NCBI GenBank assembly: GCA_900544385.1
Contig: UQVD01000015.1
Coordinates: forward strand, 1 to 27,339
Length of the DNA: 27,339 nucleotides
Direction: 5' to 3'
From: an uncultured Collinsella sp.
GTDB lineage: Bacteria; Actinomycetota; Coriobacteriia; Coriobacteriales; Coriobacteriaceae
In this document: positions 1 to 7,635 of the stretch, one piece after another
Layout of the letters: each line of letters begins with the position of its first letter
Position numbering within the stretch: position 1 is the stretch's first letter
Position numbers and translations under genes: made by a program
Notes under the pieces: generated by a model
What the model saw: the letters and a program-made list of their open reading frames with translations, nothing else
The model's database searches: none
Told to the model about the DNA's origin: nothing

Positions 1-41
1 CTGATCGGTCTCGTGGGCTCGGAGATGTGTATAAGAGACAG
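1..41. other. Illumina Nextera adapter remnant, left end
   Basis: Bases 8-41 match the Nextera i7-side transposon adapter, ending in the Tn5 mosaic end AGATGTGTATAAGAGACAG. Bases 1-7 (CTGATCG) match part of the index that appears in reverse complement at the other end. This is library sequence, not genome. Genomic sequence starts at 42, inside an open reading frame. Confidence 0.98.
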
Positions 42-1872
42 GGCCAAAGCGCACGCGCAGCAGGGCCGCGGGCTCAAGCGTCACACCCTCGCGACCAAGG
101 CTCGCCGTCAGCGTGGCCAGCGGCCCCTCCTCGTGTGAGAGCGGATAGCTGTCCAGATCGACATCGGCAAACAGCACGGCATCGTAGCTGCCGGGGCGCA
201 GAGCCGCCGCATCGGCAAGCGAAGCAAAGCAAGCCTGGGCACGTGGCGCACGGTCAACCTCGTGGGTCTCGTAATCGTAGGCGGTGCTACGCTTGTCCAC
301 CTTGGTGCGAATGCCATCGAGCACGGGCACGGTCGCGGCCTGCGACACGTCGAGCGCGCGGGCGCCATTCATAAGGATGTCGATGACATGGCGCAGCAGG
401 GCCACCTCCGCCTGGCGACGGGCTTGGCCATCCAAGCTGCCCAGCAAGCGATCGGGCAACGCCTCGGCAACGGCAAGCATGGCCTTGAGCGCCGTCACGG
501 GCTTGTCACGCCACAGCGCCTGGAACACGTCCGAGACCACACACGGTACGTTCTTAAACCAGTTTTCGTCGCTCGCCGCCTTGCGCGCGCCCCTCACCTG
601 GCCCTGAACGCTCTGCAGCAGGCTCTTAACGCCCGCAGTAGTCTTGCTGCGCGAGAGACGCATATTCTTATCGAAGGTACGGGCATTGACGGCATCAGCG
701 CCCGAAAGCGGACTGTAGATCCAGTCGGTAAGCTCCGGCGCGGGCCACCACTCGGTCTTTGACGCCGCACCCTCATCGGCGGCCTTCATGCGCTCGATCA
801 GGCCGGCAAGCGCCGCAAACTGCCTGCCCGCAATGGATTGGGAAAACGCCGTGAACTCAACTGTCTCGGCGGCGATATGACGAGCCGCCAGACGAGAGGC
901 GAGCTCACCGAACAGCTGGGGTGCCCGGGCAGAAACAACGAGCACGCGCACGGGGTCGGCGGGCGTTGCAGTAGCTTTATCGTCCTTGGACTCCTTGTGT
1001 GCTTTCACCAACTTATCGATGGCGTCCGCATAGACATGAGCACGGGCATGGGGGCCAGCGACCTCAATAAAGGCAGGCTGAGCGGCGGTCCCGCAAGCGG
1101 CATCAGACGCGACGGCGTCCTCCCCCAGCGGCGCGGCCTCAAACAACACGTCGCGGGCATCAAATGCCGCGGCGAGCTCCTCGCGCATCGCCGCCTGCTC
1201 GCGGGCAAGCAGCACGACGACCTCTCCCCCATTGTTCGCCACGGCAGACAGCAGCTCGAGCAGACCGTGCGTAAACGACGTGATACCGCGCACGCATACG
1301 GCGCGGGTGCACGCCGGCAGGCTATCGGCCAGGGCACCGGCCATAATGTCGGCCGCCTCACAGGGCTCGACCATATCTCGGCGGTCCAAACCGCCCGCGT
1401 AGGCACGCAAAAGCTCGAACACGCGAGCCTCGGCATCGCTTTTTGGCTCAGGTTGGCAGTTGTCGCCACCGCATCGCTCGGTCGTCGTCCCCGCAACGCC
1501 CGGCAACACGTCGCGGGCCATGCGCGCGAGCATGCGCACCGTGCCCTGGCTGCGCGAAAGCGGCTGCAAATCGGCATCGTCGAGACGCGTGACCATGTCC
1601 GAGAACAGCATCTGGCGCTGCAGGTTGTCGACGAAACCGCGCCCGTCGCCCAAAAGCTCCCAAAGCGAGCGAAGCCACGATGTAGGCGTTTTGTAGTCGA
1701 TACCCAGCGAAATCCCGGCTTCCGCCGCATCATGACGGCACAGGTCGAGCTCGGCAAACGTTGGCGCCAGCAGCACGGCACGCCCGTGGCGAGCAATAAG
1801 GTCGGCAAGCAGCGCCGACTCGGCATCGCTCAAATCCGTGCCGGCATTGGTGGTATAGATTCGAACAGGCAT
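42..1872 (-). CDS. AddB-like recombination helicase/nuclease subunit, 3'-truncated
   Basis: An uninterrupted frame runs from ATG 1872 down to the adapter junction, 610 codons with no stop. GGAGGACC just before the ATG is a good ribosome binding site. The N-terminus (GRAVLLAPTFAELDLCRHDA) has the strand-loop pattern of AddB/RexB-type proteins but no Walker A motif, as in subunits whose ATPase site is degenerate. Near the cut end, YDAVLFADVDLDSYPLSHEE resembles the segment of AddB and UvrD-like proteins read as GLNDGxFP. AddB proteins are usually about 1,100-1,200 residues, so roughly half is present and the expected C-terminal PD-(D/E)XK nuclease with its cysteines is missing. In the family the protein works with AddA to resect double-strand breaks. 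An alternative is another PD-(D/E)XK exonuclease of the same fold. The family call is by pattern only and the function is inferred. Confidence 0.6.
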
Positions 1873-1954
1873 GGTCCTCCGCTCAAACTGTTCGCAATAA
1901 TCAATGTATCCATCCTACCCGCCCAAGCGGACAGATTTGCCCCACGCCAACAGA

Positions 1955-2043
1955 TTTGATCCCTTGGGGACGGAGGAAAACGGATCATCGAGGGGGTCAG
2001 TCTAACCAGGTGATCCGTTTTCCTCCGTCCCCAAGGGATCAAA
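1955..2043. repeat. 33-base perfect inverted repeat, REP-like
   Basis: Bases 1955-1987 and 2011-2043 are exact reverse complements separated by 23 bases. Each arm contains CTTGGGGACGGAGGAAAAC and is itself bounded by TGATCC and GGATCA, so each arm can also fold on its own. It lies between the end of the YerC-like gene and the start of the AddB-like gene. A 25-base relative occurs at 14696-14720, which points to a dispersed repeat family. Confidence 0.85.
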
Positions 2044-2068
2044 AAACCGCCCCCGGAGGAGCGGTTTT
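2041..2068 (-). terminator. Intrinsic terminator of the YerC-like gene
   Basis: On the minus strand AAAACCGC pairs with GCGGTTTT (2043-2050 with 2061-2068, 10-base loop), followed by a run of six U from the A-run at 2041-2046. It starts 23 bases after the stop codon of the 2092-2391 gene. It shares its last bases with the long inverted repeat. Confidence 0.8.
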
Positions 2069-2091
2069 GTACAATTCGTTTTTTGCGCGGC

Positions 2092-2391
2092 CTACTCGCC
2101 ATCCTCCAGCTTAATGAGAATCTTGCGGTAGCCACCGTACTCGCCGTTGAGCGCCTTGGATACACGGCTCACCGTGGTGGACGAAGCGCCGGTACGCGCC
2201 TGAACCTCGACATAGGGCTCGCCCTCGTCCAGGTAACGCGCGACCTGCAGACGCTGCGATAGATCGCAAATCTCACGCGGCGTGCAGATATCGGTCAAAA
2301 ACGCTTGGATATCTTTCTCGTCGTCCAAAAGGCTAAATGCGTGGACCAGCTGCTTGACATCAGGCTTGTCAAACATGTTCTCGATATTCAT
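2092..2391 (-). CDS. yerC: YerC/YecD family TrpR-like DNA-binding protein
   Basis: A 99-residue protein matching the YerC/YecD family, whose fold is that of the Trp repressor. DICTPREICDLSQRLQVARY is the typical first half and TGASSTTVSRVSKALNGEYG is the helix-turn-helix with the family's GGY(R) end. Length is normal for the family, and the ATG at 2391 gives the standard N-terminus. The ribosome binding site is weak (GGTGATCG overlaps the start). No tryptophan genes are nearby, and YerC proteins are not established tryptophan regulators, so the regulated target is unknown. A clear intrinsic terminator follows. Confidence 0.9.
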   Translation of the reverse strand: MNIENMFDKPDVKQLVHAFSLLDDEKDIQAFLTDICTPREICDLSQRLQVARYLDEGEPYVEVQARTGASSTTVSRVSKALNGEYGGYRKILIKLEDGE

Positions 2392-2714
2392 CGATCACCG
2401 CCAAACCCGCCAAAAGGCATCGAAGTTGATACTGACATCGGGCATCGTTCACCCGTAATATGCAATAGGGCAACGCCTGTGGCTTTTGCCCGTAGCAGTT
2501 TAGCACACCACCAAACTAAAGCGACAAGACTCTCTGCCAGCGGCACGTTTTTTAGGACGAACGCCGTTTTGAAACCGACTGCGCACGCAAGCTCCACGAG
2601 TATTTGAGACAATGGGCGCCCAAACAGGGCCGTGCCCGCGCATCTATCCGAGTTGCAAAGGTGTGTGCCCCTCACGCCCCCTCACCACGCCATGCGCAAG
2701 AAAGGATTCCCACC
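2392..2714. other. Divergent intergenic region, no gene seen
   Basis: This 323-base gap separates the YerC-like gene from the divergent holin-like gene. It contains a near-perfect inverted pair, GTTTAG at 2498-2503 and CTAAAG at 2516-2521. On the minus strand, TTGTCG and TAAACT around there could be a weak promoter for the regulator, though with 19-base spacing. Short reading frames here lack ribosome binding sites. Confidence 0.4.
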
Positions 2715-3080
2715 ATGCGCTTTTTACTCAACTGGCTTTTGACCTCAATCGCCATCGCGATCGCAACGTTTCTCGTCCCCGGCATTCAGCCCTTCGGCAT
2801 GGCCGACGCCTGGGTCTGCTTTGCCTTCGTGGGACTGTTCCTCAACATCGTCGACTCGCTCGTCAAGCCGTTCCTGACGGTCATCTCGCTGCCGCTCACT
2901 ATTATCACGCTTGGTATTTTTCAGCTCGTAGTCAACAGCTTTATGCTCGAGCTGGCCAGCTACCTGTCGGTCAATCTGCTGGGCGCGGGCATCTCCATTG
3001 CCGGCTTTGGATCGGCCTTTATGGGCAGCATCCTGGTATCCATCATGCGCAGCATTCTCGACAGCATCGCTAGGAACTAA
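2715..3080 (+). CDS. Phage holin family 4 (DUF/PF04020-type) membrane protein
   Basis: A 121-residue, almost entirely hydrophobic protein with about four membrane segments. The start at ATG 2715 is supported by AAGAAAGGA a few bases upstream; a longer frame from 2604 has no ribosome binding site. FLNIVDSLVKPFLTVISLPL is the family hallmark: the VxPxL-type segment followed by TLGIFQLVVN. Despite the name, most chromosomal members are not in prophages and their role is unknown. No lysis or phage genes are nearby, so a prophage origin is not supported. Confidence 0.85.
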   Translation: MRFLLNWLLTSIAIAIATFLVPGIQPFGMADAWVCFAFVGLFLNIVDSLVKPFLTVISLPLTIITLGIFQLVVNSFMLELASYLSVNLLGAGISIAGFGSAFMGSILVSIMRSILDSIARN

Positions 3081-3115
3081 AGCGACCGGATACGGACCGC
3101 CACAACACGCCAAAA

Positions 3116-3146
3116 AAGGCCGTCCATCGCAACGATGGGCGGCCTT
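3116..3146 (+). terminator. Hairpin terminator after the holin-like gene
   Basis: AAGGCCGTCCATCG pairs with CGATGGGCGGCCTT around a 3-base loop, starting 35 bases after the stop codon. The U-tail on the plus strand is weak (GTCATTTG). On the minus strand the A-run at 3112-3117 gives a U-run, so it may work in both directions and also end the Rrf2 transcript. Confidence 0.75.
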
Positions 3147-3181
3147 GTCATTTGTCAAGCCTCAGAGGGCAAGAAAATCTA

Positions 3182-3215
3182 CCATTTCTGCCCCGTCCCC
3201 AAATGGCAGGTGGGG
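3182..3215. repeat. GTCCCCAAAT repeat unit at the Rrf2 gene end
   Basis: The minus strand reads CATTTGGGGACGGGGCAG, sharing the TTGGGGACGG core with the repeats at 1963, 14294-14341 and 14696. It can fold as CTGCC/GGCAG or CCATTT/AAATGG and ends one base before the Rrf2 stop codon. Confidence 0.6.
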
Positions 3216-3644
3216 CTAGATGACGTAGTCGTAGCCCTCGTTGGGGGCGACGAGTGCATCGAGCGTCACGCCGTCGAGGTAGTCATTGATGAGCTTGTCC
3301 AGGTTCTTCCACACGTCGAGTGTGGGGCACTCATCCGAACGCGAACAACCCTTGCAGTCGCCGTCCAGGCATGCGACCGGTGCCAGGCTGCCCTCGGTCA
3401 GGCGCAAGATCTCGCCCACCGTGTACTGCTCGGGCGGGCGCGTGAGCACATAGCCGCCACCCTTGCCGCGCATGCCCGAGAGCATATTGGCGCGCACGAG
3501 CGTGGCCAAAATATTCTCCAGATATTTCTCCGAAATCCCCTGACGCGCGGCGATCTCTTTGAGGGGAATGCGGCCCGCCGCCTGGTGCTCGGCCAGGTCG
3601 ACCATAACGCGCAGGGCATATCTGCCCTTTGTGGAAACCAACAT
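3216..3644 (-). CDS. Rrf2-family transcriptional regulator (IscR/CymR type)
   Basis: A 142-residue Rrf2-fold regulator. MLVSTKGRYALRVMVDLAEH and the winged helix-turn-helix with GISEKYLENI and GKGGGYVLTRP are diagnostic. It has four cysteines, C92, C97, C100 and C106, in the loop where IscR ligates its [2Fe-2S] cluster (IscR uses three cysteines and a histidine). It may therefore sense Fe-S status, or alternatively cysteine supply as CymR does. It is transcribed away from cysK across a 253-base region and probably controls cysK and itself; that is inferred from position. The minus-strand -10 TAGAAT lies inside an interrupted palindrome. Confidence 0.9.
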   Translation of the reverse strand: MLVSTKGRYALRVMVDLAEHQAAGRIPLKEIAARQGISEKYLENILATLVRANMLSGMRGKGGGYVLTRPPEQYTVGEILRLTEGSLAPVACLDGDCKGCSRSDECPTLDVWKNLDKLINDYLDGVTLDALVAPNEGYDYVI

Positions 3645-3675
3645 ATATATTGCTGCCTTTCGGTCTGTTAATTCG

Positions 3676-3686
3676 TAGAAATTCTA
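3676..3686 (-). promoter_or_regulatory. Palindrome over the Rrf2 -10 element
   Basis: TAGAA-A-TTCTA is a perfect interrupted palindrome. Its minus-strand half supplies TAGAAT, a good -10 element 37-42 bases before the Rrf2 start codon. A regulator bound here would block Rrf2 transcription, which fits autoregulation. Binding is inferred. Confidence 0.45.
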
Positions 3687-3761
3687 GCCGAAAAATTGGT
3701 TTTGAAAATACCTATTCCCGTCAAGCTGGTTAATCGACTCGTAATAATCTTCTATTTCCTA

Positions 3762-3790
3762 TTGCGTTACTAGGCTTTACTGTCTACTAT
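3762..3790 (+). promoter_or_regulatory. Sigma70-type promoter of cysK
   Basis: TTGCGT (3762-3767) and TACTAT (3785-3790) are separated by exactly 17 bases. Transcription would start near 3797, leaving a leader of about 100 bases before the cysK start codon. Confidence 0.65.
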
Positions 3791-3799
3791 GCTTGCCAA

Positions 3800-3839
3800 C
3801 AGCAAAAAGAACAACCCATAAGGTTTATGGGTTTCGCTG
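3800..3839 (+). other. Hairpin in the cysK leader
   Basis: AACCCATA (3813-3820) pairs exactly with TATGGGTT (3826-3833) around AGGTT, with an outer CAGC/GCTG pair at 3800-3803 and 3836-3839. There is no U-run, so it is not a simple terminator. It could stabilise the mRNA or be an operator-like palindrome. It matches no riboswitch I recognise. Confidence 0.45.
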
Positions 3840-3897
3840 CTACACGCACCGTAAAACCACACGGTATCCAGTCATTTGAACACTTTGGAGGTTCACC

Positions 3898-4836
3898 ATG
3901 AGCAATGTTTACACGTCCATCGATCAGCTTATCGGCCACACTCCGCTTCTGGAGCTCACTCACTTTGAGGCCGATGAGGACCTCAAGGCCCGCGTGCTCG
4001 TCAAGCTGGAATACTTCAACCCCGCCGGGTCCGTCAAAGACCGCGTCGCCAAGAACATGATCGACGAGGCCGAGAAGGCCGGCAAGCTTGTGCGCGGCGG
4101 CGACTACACCATCATCGAGCCCACGAGCGGCAACACCGGCGTCGGCATCGCCTCGGTGGCGGCCGCCCGCGGCTACAAGGTGATCATCACCATGCCCGAG
4201 ACCATGTCCGTCGAGCGCCGCAAGCTTATGCAGGCATATGGCGCACAGCTCGTACTCACCGACGGTTCCAAGGGCATGAAGGGCGCTATCGCCAAGGCCG
4301 AGGAGCTGCAGAAGGAGACTCCCAACAGCATCATCGCCGGCCAGTTTGTAAACCCCGCCAACCCCGCCATTCACAAGGCCACGACCGGCCCCGAGATCTG
4401 GGACGACACCGACGGCAAGGTCGACATCTTCGTCGCCGGCGTTGGCACCGGTGGTACCGTGACCGGCGTGGGCGAGTTCCTCAAGGAGCAGAACCCCGAC
4501 ATTAAGGTTGTCGCCGTCGAGCCCGCCACCTCCCCGGTGCTCTCCAAGGGCCAGGCCGGCCCGCACAAAATTCAGGGTATCGGTGCCGGCTTTGTGCCCG
4601 ACGTCCTCGACACCCAGATCTACGACGAGATCATCCCCGTCGAGAACGACGACGCCTTTACCACCGGCCGCGCCGTGGGCCACAAGGAGGGCGTGCTCGT
4701 GGGCATTTCGTCCGGCGCCGCCGTGTGGGCCGCACTGCAGCTGGCCAAGCGTCCCGAGAACGAGGGCAAGACCATCGTGGCGCTGCTCGCCGATACCGGT
4801 GAGCGCTACCTGTCCACGGCACTGTTCCAGGACTAG
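3898..4836 (+). CDS. cysK: Cysteine synthase A (O-acetylserine sulfhydrylase)
   Basis: A 312-residue PLP enzyme that makes L-cysteine from O-acetylserine and sulfide. The PLP lysine is K47 in NPAGSVKDRVAKNM. TSGNTGVG (about 76-83) is the substrate loop, and GVGTGGTVTG (181-190) holds the PLP phosphate. GISSGAA near the C-terminus supplies the serine that contacts the PLP nitrogen. Length and motifs fit CysK rather than cystathionine beta-synthase. TTGGAGG is a strong ribosome binding site before ATG 3898. It is divergent from the Rrf2 regulator and followed by mnmA, so cysteine made here may feed tRNA thiolation; no cysteine desulfurase is in the window. Confidence 0.97.
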   Translation: MSNVYTSIDQLIGHTPLLELTHFEADEDLKARVLVKLEYFNPAGSVKDRVAKNMIDEAEKAGKLVRGGDYTIIEPTSGNTGVGIASVAAARGYKVIITMPETMSVERRKLMQAYGAQLVLTDGSKGMKGAIAKAEELQKETPNSIIAGQFVNPANPAIHKATTGPEIWDDTDGKVDIFVAGVGTGGTVTGVGEFLKEQNPDIKVVAVEPATSPVLSKGQAGPHKIQGIGAGFVPDVLDTQIYDEIIPVENDDAFTTGRAVGHKEGVLVGISSGAAVWAALQLAKRPENEGKTIVALLADTGERYLSTALFQD

Positions 4837-4933
4837 GGCCTCGTCCATAGGTTGAGCCTGGGGACGAGCCGGTCTCCTCTCTCCCGACAGCCTGAGCCCA
4901 TCCAATCAGGGTGTCCCACGAGACGTCCGAACT

Positions 4934-4942
4934 TGCTACAAT
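4934..4942 (+). promoter_or_regulatory. Possible extended -10 promoter for mnmA
   Basis: TGC-TACAAT is an extended -10 element with no recognisable -35. Transcription would begin at about 4949, in the first arm of a terminator-like hairpin. Confidence 0.4.
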
Positions 4943-4946
4943 GTCT

Positions 4947-4986
4947 GCGGCGCGGAACCAGCCTCCCGCGCCGCTTTTCTTTTTTG
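4947..4986 (+). terminator. Intrinsic terminator between cysK and mnmA
   Basis: GCGGCGCGG (4947-4955) pairs with CCGCGCCGC (4966-4974) and is followed by TTTTCTTTTTT. It is the obvious end of the cysK transcript, 110 bases past its stop. It ends only 28 bases before the mnmA start, leaving no room for a separate promoter after it. Expression of mnmA must pass through or begin within it, so it may act as an attenuator. Confidence 0.8.
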
Positions 4987-5014
4987 GCCACATGCCACCA
5001 AGGCGAACCTCCCC

Positions 5015-6115
5015 ATGCACAACAAGCGCGTGCTCGTCGCCATGAGCGGCGGTGTCGATTCCAGCGTGACCGCGTACCTGCTCAAAAGCCAGGGCTACGA
5101 ATGCGTCGGTGCCACCATGCGCCTCACCTGTCCCGCGCCCGATCCCGTCACGGGCATGAGCAAAGTCGACAGCGACATCGCCGATGCAAAGGCCGTCGCC
5201 GAGCGCCTGGGGATACCCCACCATGTGCTCGACCTGCAGCAAACCTTCGACCACGACGTTATCGAGCGCTTCGTGACTGCCTACCAGGAGGGGCTGACGC
5301 CCAACCCATGCATCATCTGCAACCGCCATATTAAGTTTGGCGCGTTGCTCGATGCGGCGCTGGACATGGGCTGCGGCTACATCGCCACAGGTCACTACGC
5401 CAAAACGAGTCAGGCATCCGACGGCACCTGGCAGTTGCACCGTGGCGAAGATCCCAAAAAGGACCAAAGCTACTTTTTGTATTCGCTCACACAAGAGCGC
5501 CTGGCACGCACGATCTTTCCGCTGGCTGGGCTGGACAAAGAGCGCGACGTGCGCCGCATTGCCGCCGAGCAGGGCTTCATCAACGCCAAGAAGGCCGAGA
5601 GCGAGGATATCTGCTTTATCGCGGACGGCGACTACGCGGGCTATATCGAGCGCCGCTGCGGACATGCCGCTGCACCGGGCGATATTGTGTGGCGCGACGG
5701 CAGCGTGGTCGGGCGCCACAATGGCGCGCTGCGCTATACCATCGGCCAGCGCAAGGGCCTGGGCGTCGCGATGGCGCATCCCGTGTACGTAACGGGCGTC
5801 GATGCCGCCAACAACATTGTGCATCTGGGCGAGGCCGAGGACCTGACGGCCACAGCGCTCACGGCCAACGACTGGATCTGGAGCGCCCCTGTCGACCGCA
5901 TGGAGGCGGAGCTCAATGCCGGCGGCATTCGCGTGGGTGCCAAGTACCGCTACCGTCAGAAAGACCAGGCAGCGACCCTTACGCGTGACGAAGACGGACA
6001 AATGCTGCTGACCTTTGACGAGCCGCAGCGAGCCATCGCCCCCGGCCAGGCCGTTGTAGTCTATCGCGGCGACATCGTCCTGGGCGGCGGTACCGTGACC
6101 GGCGCACTTAAGTAG
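5015..6115 (+). CDS. mnmA: tRNA-specific 2-thiouridylase MnmA
   Basis: A 366-residue PP-loop enzyme that adds sulfur to U34 of Lys, Glu and Gln tRNAs. SGGVDSS (11-17) is the ATP pyrophosphatase loop. C102 in NPCIICNRHIKFG is the catalytic cysteine, and C200 in SEDICFIAD is its partner. GHYAK and KKDQSYFLYSL are further family signatures, and the C-terminal beta-barrel is complete. The start at ATG 5015 gives the usual N-terminus directly before the PP-loop; no strong ribosome binding site is visible. The sulfur donor would be a cysteine desulfurase, not encoded here. The gene converges with the HipA-like gene, leaving 8 bases between stop codons. Confidence 0.97.
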   Translation: MHNKRVLVAMSGGVDSSVTAYLLKSQGYECVGATMRLTCPAPDPVTGMSKVDSDIADAKAVAERLGIPHHVLDLQQTFDHDVIERFVTAYQEGLTPNPCIICNRHIKFGALLDAALDMGCGYIATGHYAKTSQASDGTWQLHRGEDPKKDQSYFLYSLTQERLARTIFPLAGLDKERDVRRIAAEQGFINAKKAESEDICFIADGDYAGYIERRCGHAAAPGDIVWRDGSVVGRHNGALRYTIGQRKGLGVAMAHPVYVTGVDAANNIVHLGEAEDLTATALTANDWIWSAPVDRMEAELNAGGIRVGAKYRYRQKDQAATLTRDEDGQMLLTFDEPQRAIAPGQAVVVYRGDIVLGGGTVTGALK

Positions 6116-6123
6116 CCGCGGGT

Positions 6124-7497
6124 TTATCGCTGCACGTGTCGAAGTACCTCAACAGCGGCACCAACCTCGATTACGCGACGCTCGAGGCCGCGACGAATGG
6201 CCTCGAGTCGACCCTCCGCCGTCGCCCATTCGCTCTGCGAAAGAATCTCGATCGCCTCATCAACAAATCCGTTGAGTCGTGATGAATCGAACCAATCGAG
6301 TGAGTCCGCAAGCGCCAGCTGGACGGAAGGGTCGGGCCCAAACGGCTTAGCAGAAAACCCAAACTCCCCAGCTGCGAGCACTGCAGTTGGTACGTTGTAC
6401 CACAGGCAGTTGCCGCTATCGAACAGCGGAGCAGGCCTTATCTCCAGGGTGTCGACATTGCGGATGATGCCAAAGTTTCGCCAATGGCGGTCGCTGTTGG
6501 CCAAAAGGGCATCGCAAACGATCATCTGCGACATAGACCTTCTCACGGCGACCTCATCGACACCATGCTTGCCGAGGTAGCAACAGTATCGATCGTATGT
6601 CGAGTTTCCCCGCTGGCTACCAAGTGCGCCCTTAACGTAAACAGCCGGAACGTATTCCTCGCGGCCGTCAAGAAAATCCTCGCACAGGCACACGGGGCCA
6701 TTGAACATCCGCTCAACCGTATAAGGAACAAACTCGCCCTCCAACAGCAAGCGACGATGTAGAGCCGTTGCAACCGCCTCGTTAAAGGGACGTTGATCGT
6801 CCATCCCGCACCCTTTAGCCAAAACGCGAATGCCGTTTCGGATTATCCACGATTTAGGGAGCTCGCCCTCGGACGTGTTATCCGGATTTTTAAGACCGAT
6901 GCCTTCCAGCCAACCAGAACGCTCTTCGGGCGCCGATCGCTCAAATTCGTTCTCAAAGTAATTGATATTTTGCCATTCGAGCTCATCGCATTCTGCCGGC
7001 CGCAGCCAATAGCAATCCGAAAGCGAGAGACCCAGGCACCGAACCGGAACCTCGATGCCACTGGCAATTCCCAGTTCACGATAGCGCGAGACGAGCCCGG
7101 GGCGGACGTCAGGCACCGACCGATGGCTCCACCACACGTTGAGCTCCCGTTTATTCACTGTAGGAGAAGAGCTCGAGCACGTGCCAAACGGCATTCGTTG
7201 CGTATCGAGGACCTTGGCGATTTCAAAGGGAAACTCGCGCGTCGGATCAAATGAGACATACGCGACCTCATGGTCGGCCGACATCAGCGTAAACTTGCGT
7301 CCCACATCGGCTGCAGGACGGCGCCCTCGTTTGCGGACCTTTTGATAGGCGATCGCAGAATTGTACTCGACCATCTTCCGGCCGCCCACAATATCGCACA
7401 CAAGCGTTCCCGATGCGGCAAGTTGAGATATGCGGGCTTTCGTAACGCCCAACAGGTGGGCGGCATCACCCATAGACAAGTACCCAGACGTATCCAT
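6124..7497 (-). CDS. HipA-like kinase fused to an N-terminal helix-turn-helix domain
   Basis: A 457-residue protein. Residues about 6-55 (YLSMGDAAHLLGVTKARISQ) form an excisionase/MerR-like helix-turn-helix, followed by the basic stretch VRKRGRRP. The C-terminal half has HipA-type kinase motifs: K228 in RVLAKGCG for ATP, E240, the catalytic loop D336-R-H-x-x-N341 in LLANSDRHWRNFG, and the metal-binding D360-S-G in PLFDSGNCLW. HipA normally partners a separate HipB repressor; here DNA-binding and kinase parts share one chain and no hipB gene is adjacent. GAGGTGAT placed 7-9 bases before ATG 7497 favours that start over GTG 7509. Base composition looks lower in GC than its neighbours, suggesting horizontal acquisition. 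A 9-base inverted pair upstream is a likely operator. The substrate and whether it is a toxin are unknown. Confidence 0.8.
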   Translation of the reverse strand: MDTSGYLSMGDAAHLLGVTKARISQLAASGTLVCDIVGGRKMVEYNSAIAYQKVRKRGRRPAADVGRKFTLMSADHEVAYVSFDPTREFPFEIAKVLDTQRMPFGTCSSSSPTVNKRELNVWWSHRSVPDVRPGLVSRYRELGIASGIEVPVRCLGLSLSDCYWLRPAECDELEWQNINYFENEFERSAPEERSGWLEGIGLKNPDNTSEGELPKSWIIRNGIRVLAKGCGMDDQRPFNEAVATALHRRLLLEGEFVPYTVERMFNGPVCLCEDFLDGREEYVPAVYVKGALGSQRGNSTYDRYCCYLGKHGVDEVAVRRSMSQMIVCDALLANSDRHWRNFGIIRNVDTLEIRPAPLFDSGNCLWYNVPTAVLAAGEFGFSAKPFGPDPSVQLALADSLDWFDSSRLNGFVDEAIEILSQSEWATAEGRLEAIRRGLERRVIEVGAAVEVLRHVQR

Positions 7498-7526
7498 ACA
7501 CCGCATCACCTCGTTAAGTAATTTAT

Positions 7527-7567
7527 ATGTTTAGTTAATAGATTACATACATCATAATACTAAACAT
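7527..7567 (-). promoter_or_regulatory. Inverted-repeat operator candidate for the HipA-like gene
   Basis: ATGTTTAGT (7527-7535) and ACTAAACAT (7559-7567) are perfect inverted half-sites with 23 bases between, 30-70 bases upstream of the start codon. The AT-rich spacer contains possible -10 elements such as TATGAT on the minus strand. It is a plausible autoregulatory site for the fused helix-turn-helix domain, by analogy with HipB. Confidence 0.55.
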
Positions 7568-7576
7568 CCTAAAGCG

Positions 7577-7602
7577 AAAAAAGGCCCGAGAAATCGGGCC
7601 TT
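7577..7602 (-). terminator. Intrinsic terminator of the M42 peptidase gene
   Basis: AAGGCCCGA (7581-7589) pairs perfectly with TCGGGCCTT (7594-7602) around GAAA. The minus strand continues into a six-base U-run. It starts 33 bases after the peptidase stop codon. Confidence 0.9.
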
Positions 7603-7635
7603 AGCGATCGGTCAGCCGAGTCGCAAGCTGCTCCC

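Noticed and set aside
838..1959. 373-codon plus-strand frame at the left end
   Set aside because: Antisense to the AddB-like gene, which is open for 610 codons and has a good ribosome binding site.
2715..3080. Prophage marker
   Set aside because: The holin-4-type protein is common in chromosomes outside prophages and no other phage gene is present.
3787..4905. 372-codon minus-strand frame opposite cysK
   Set aside because: Antisense shadow of an unmistakable cysteine synthase.
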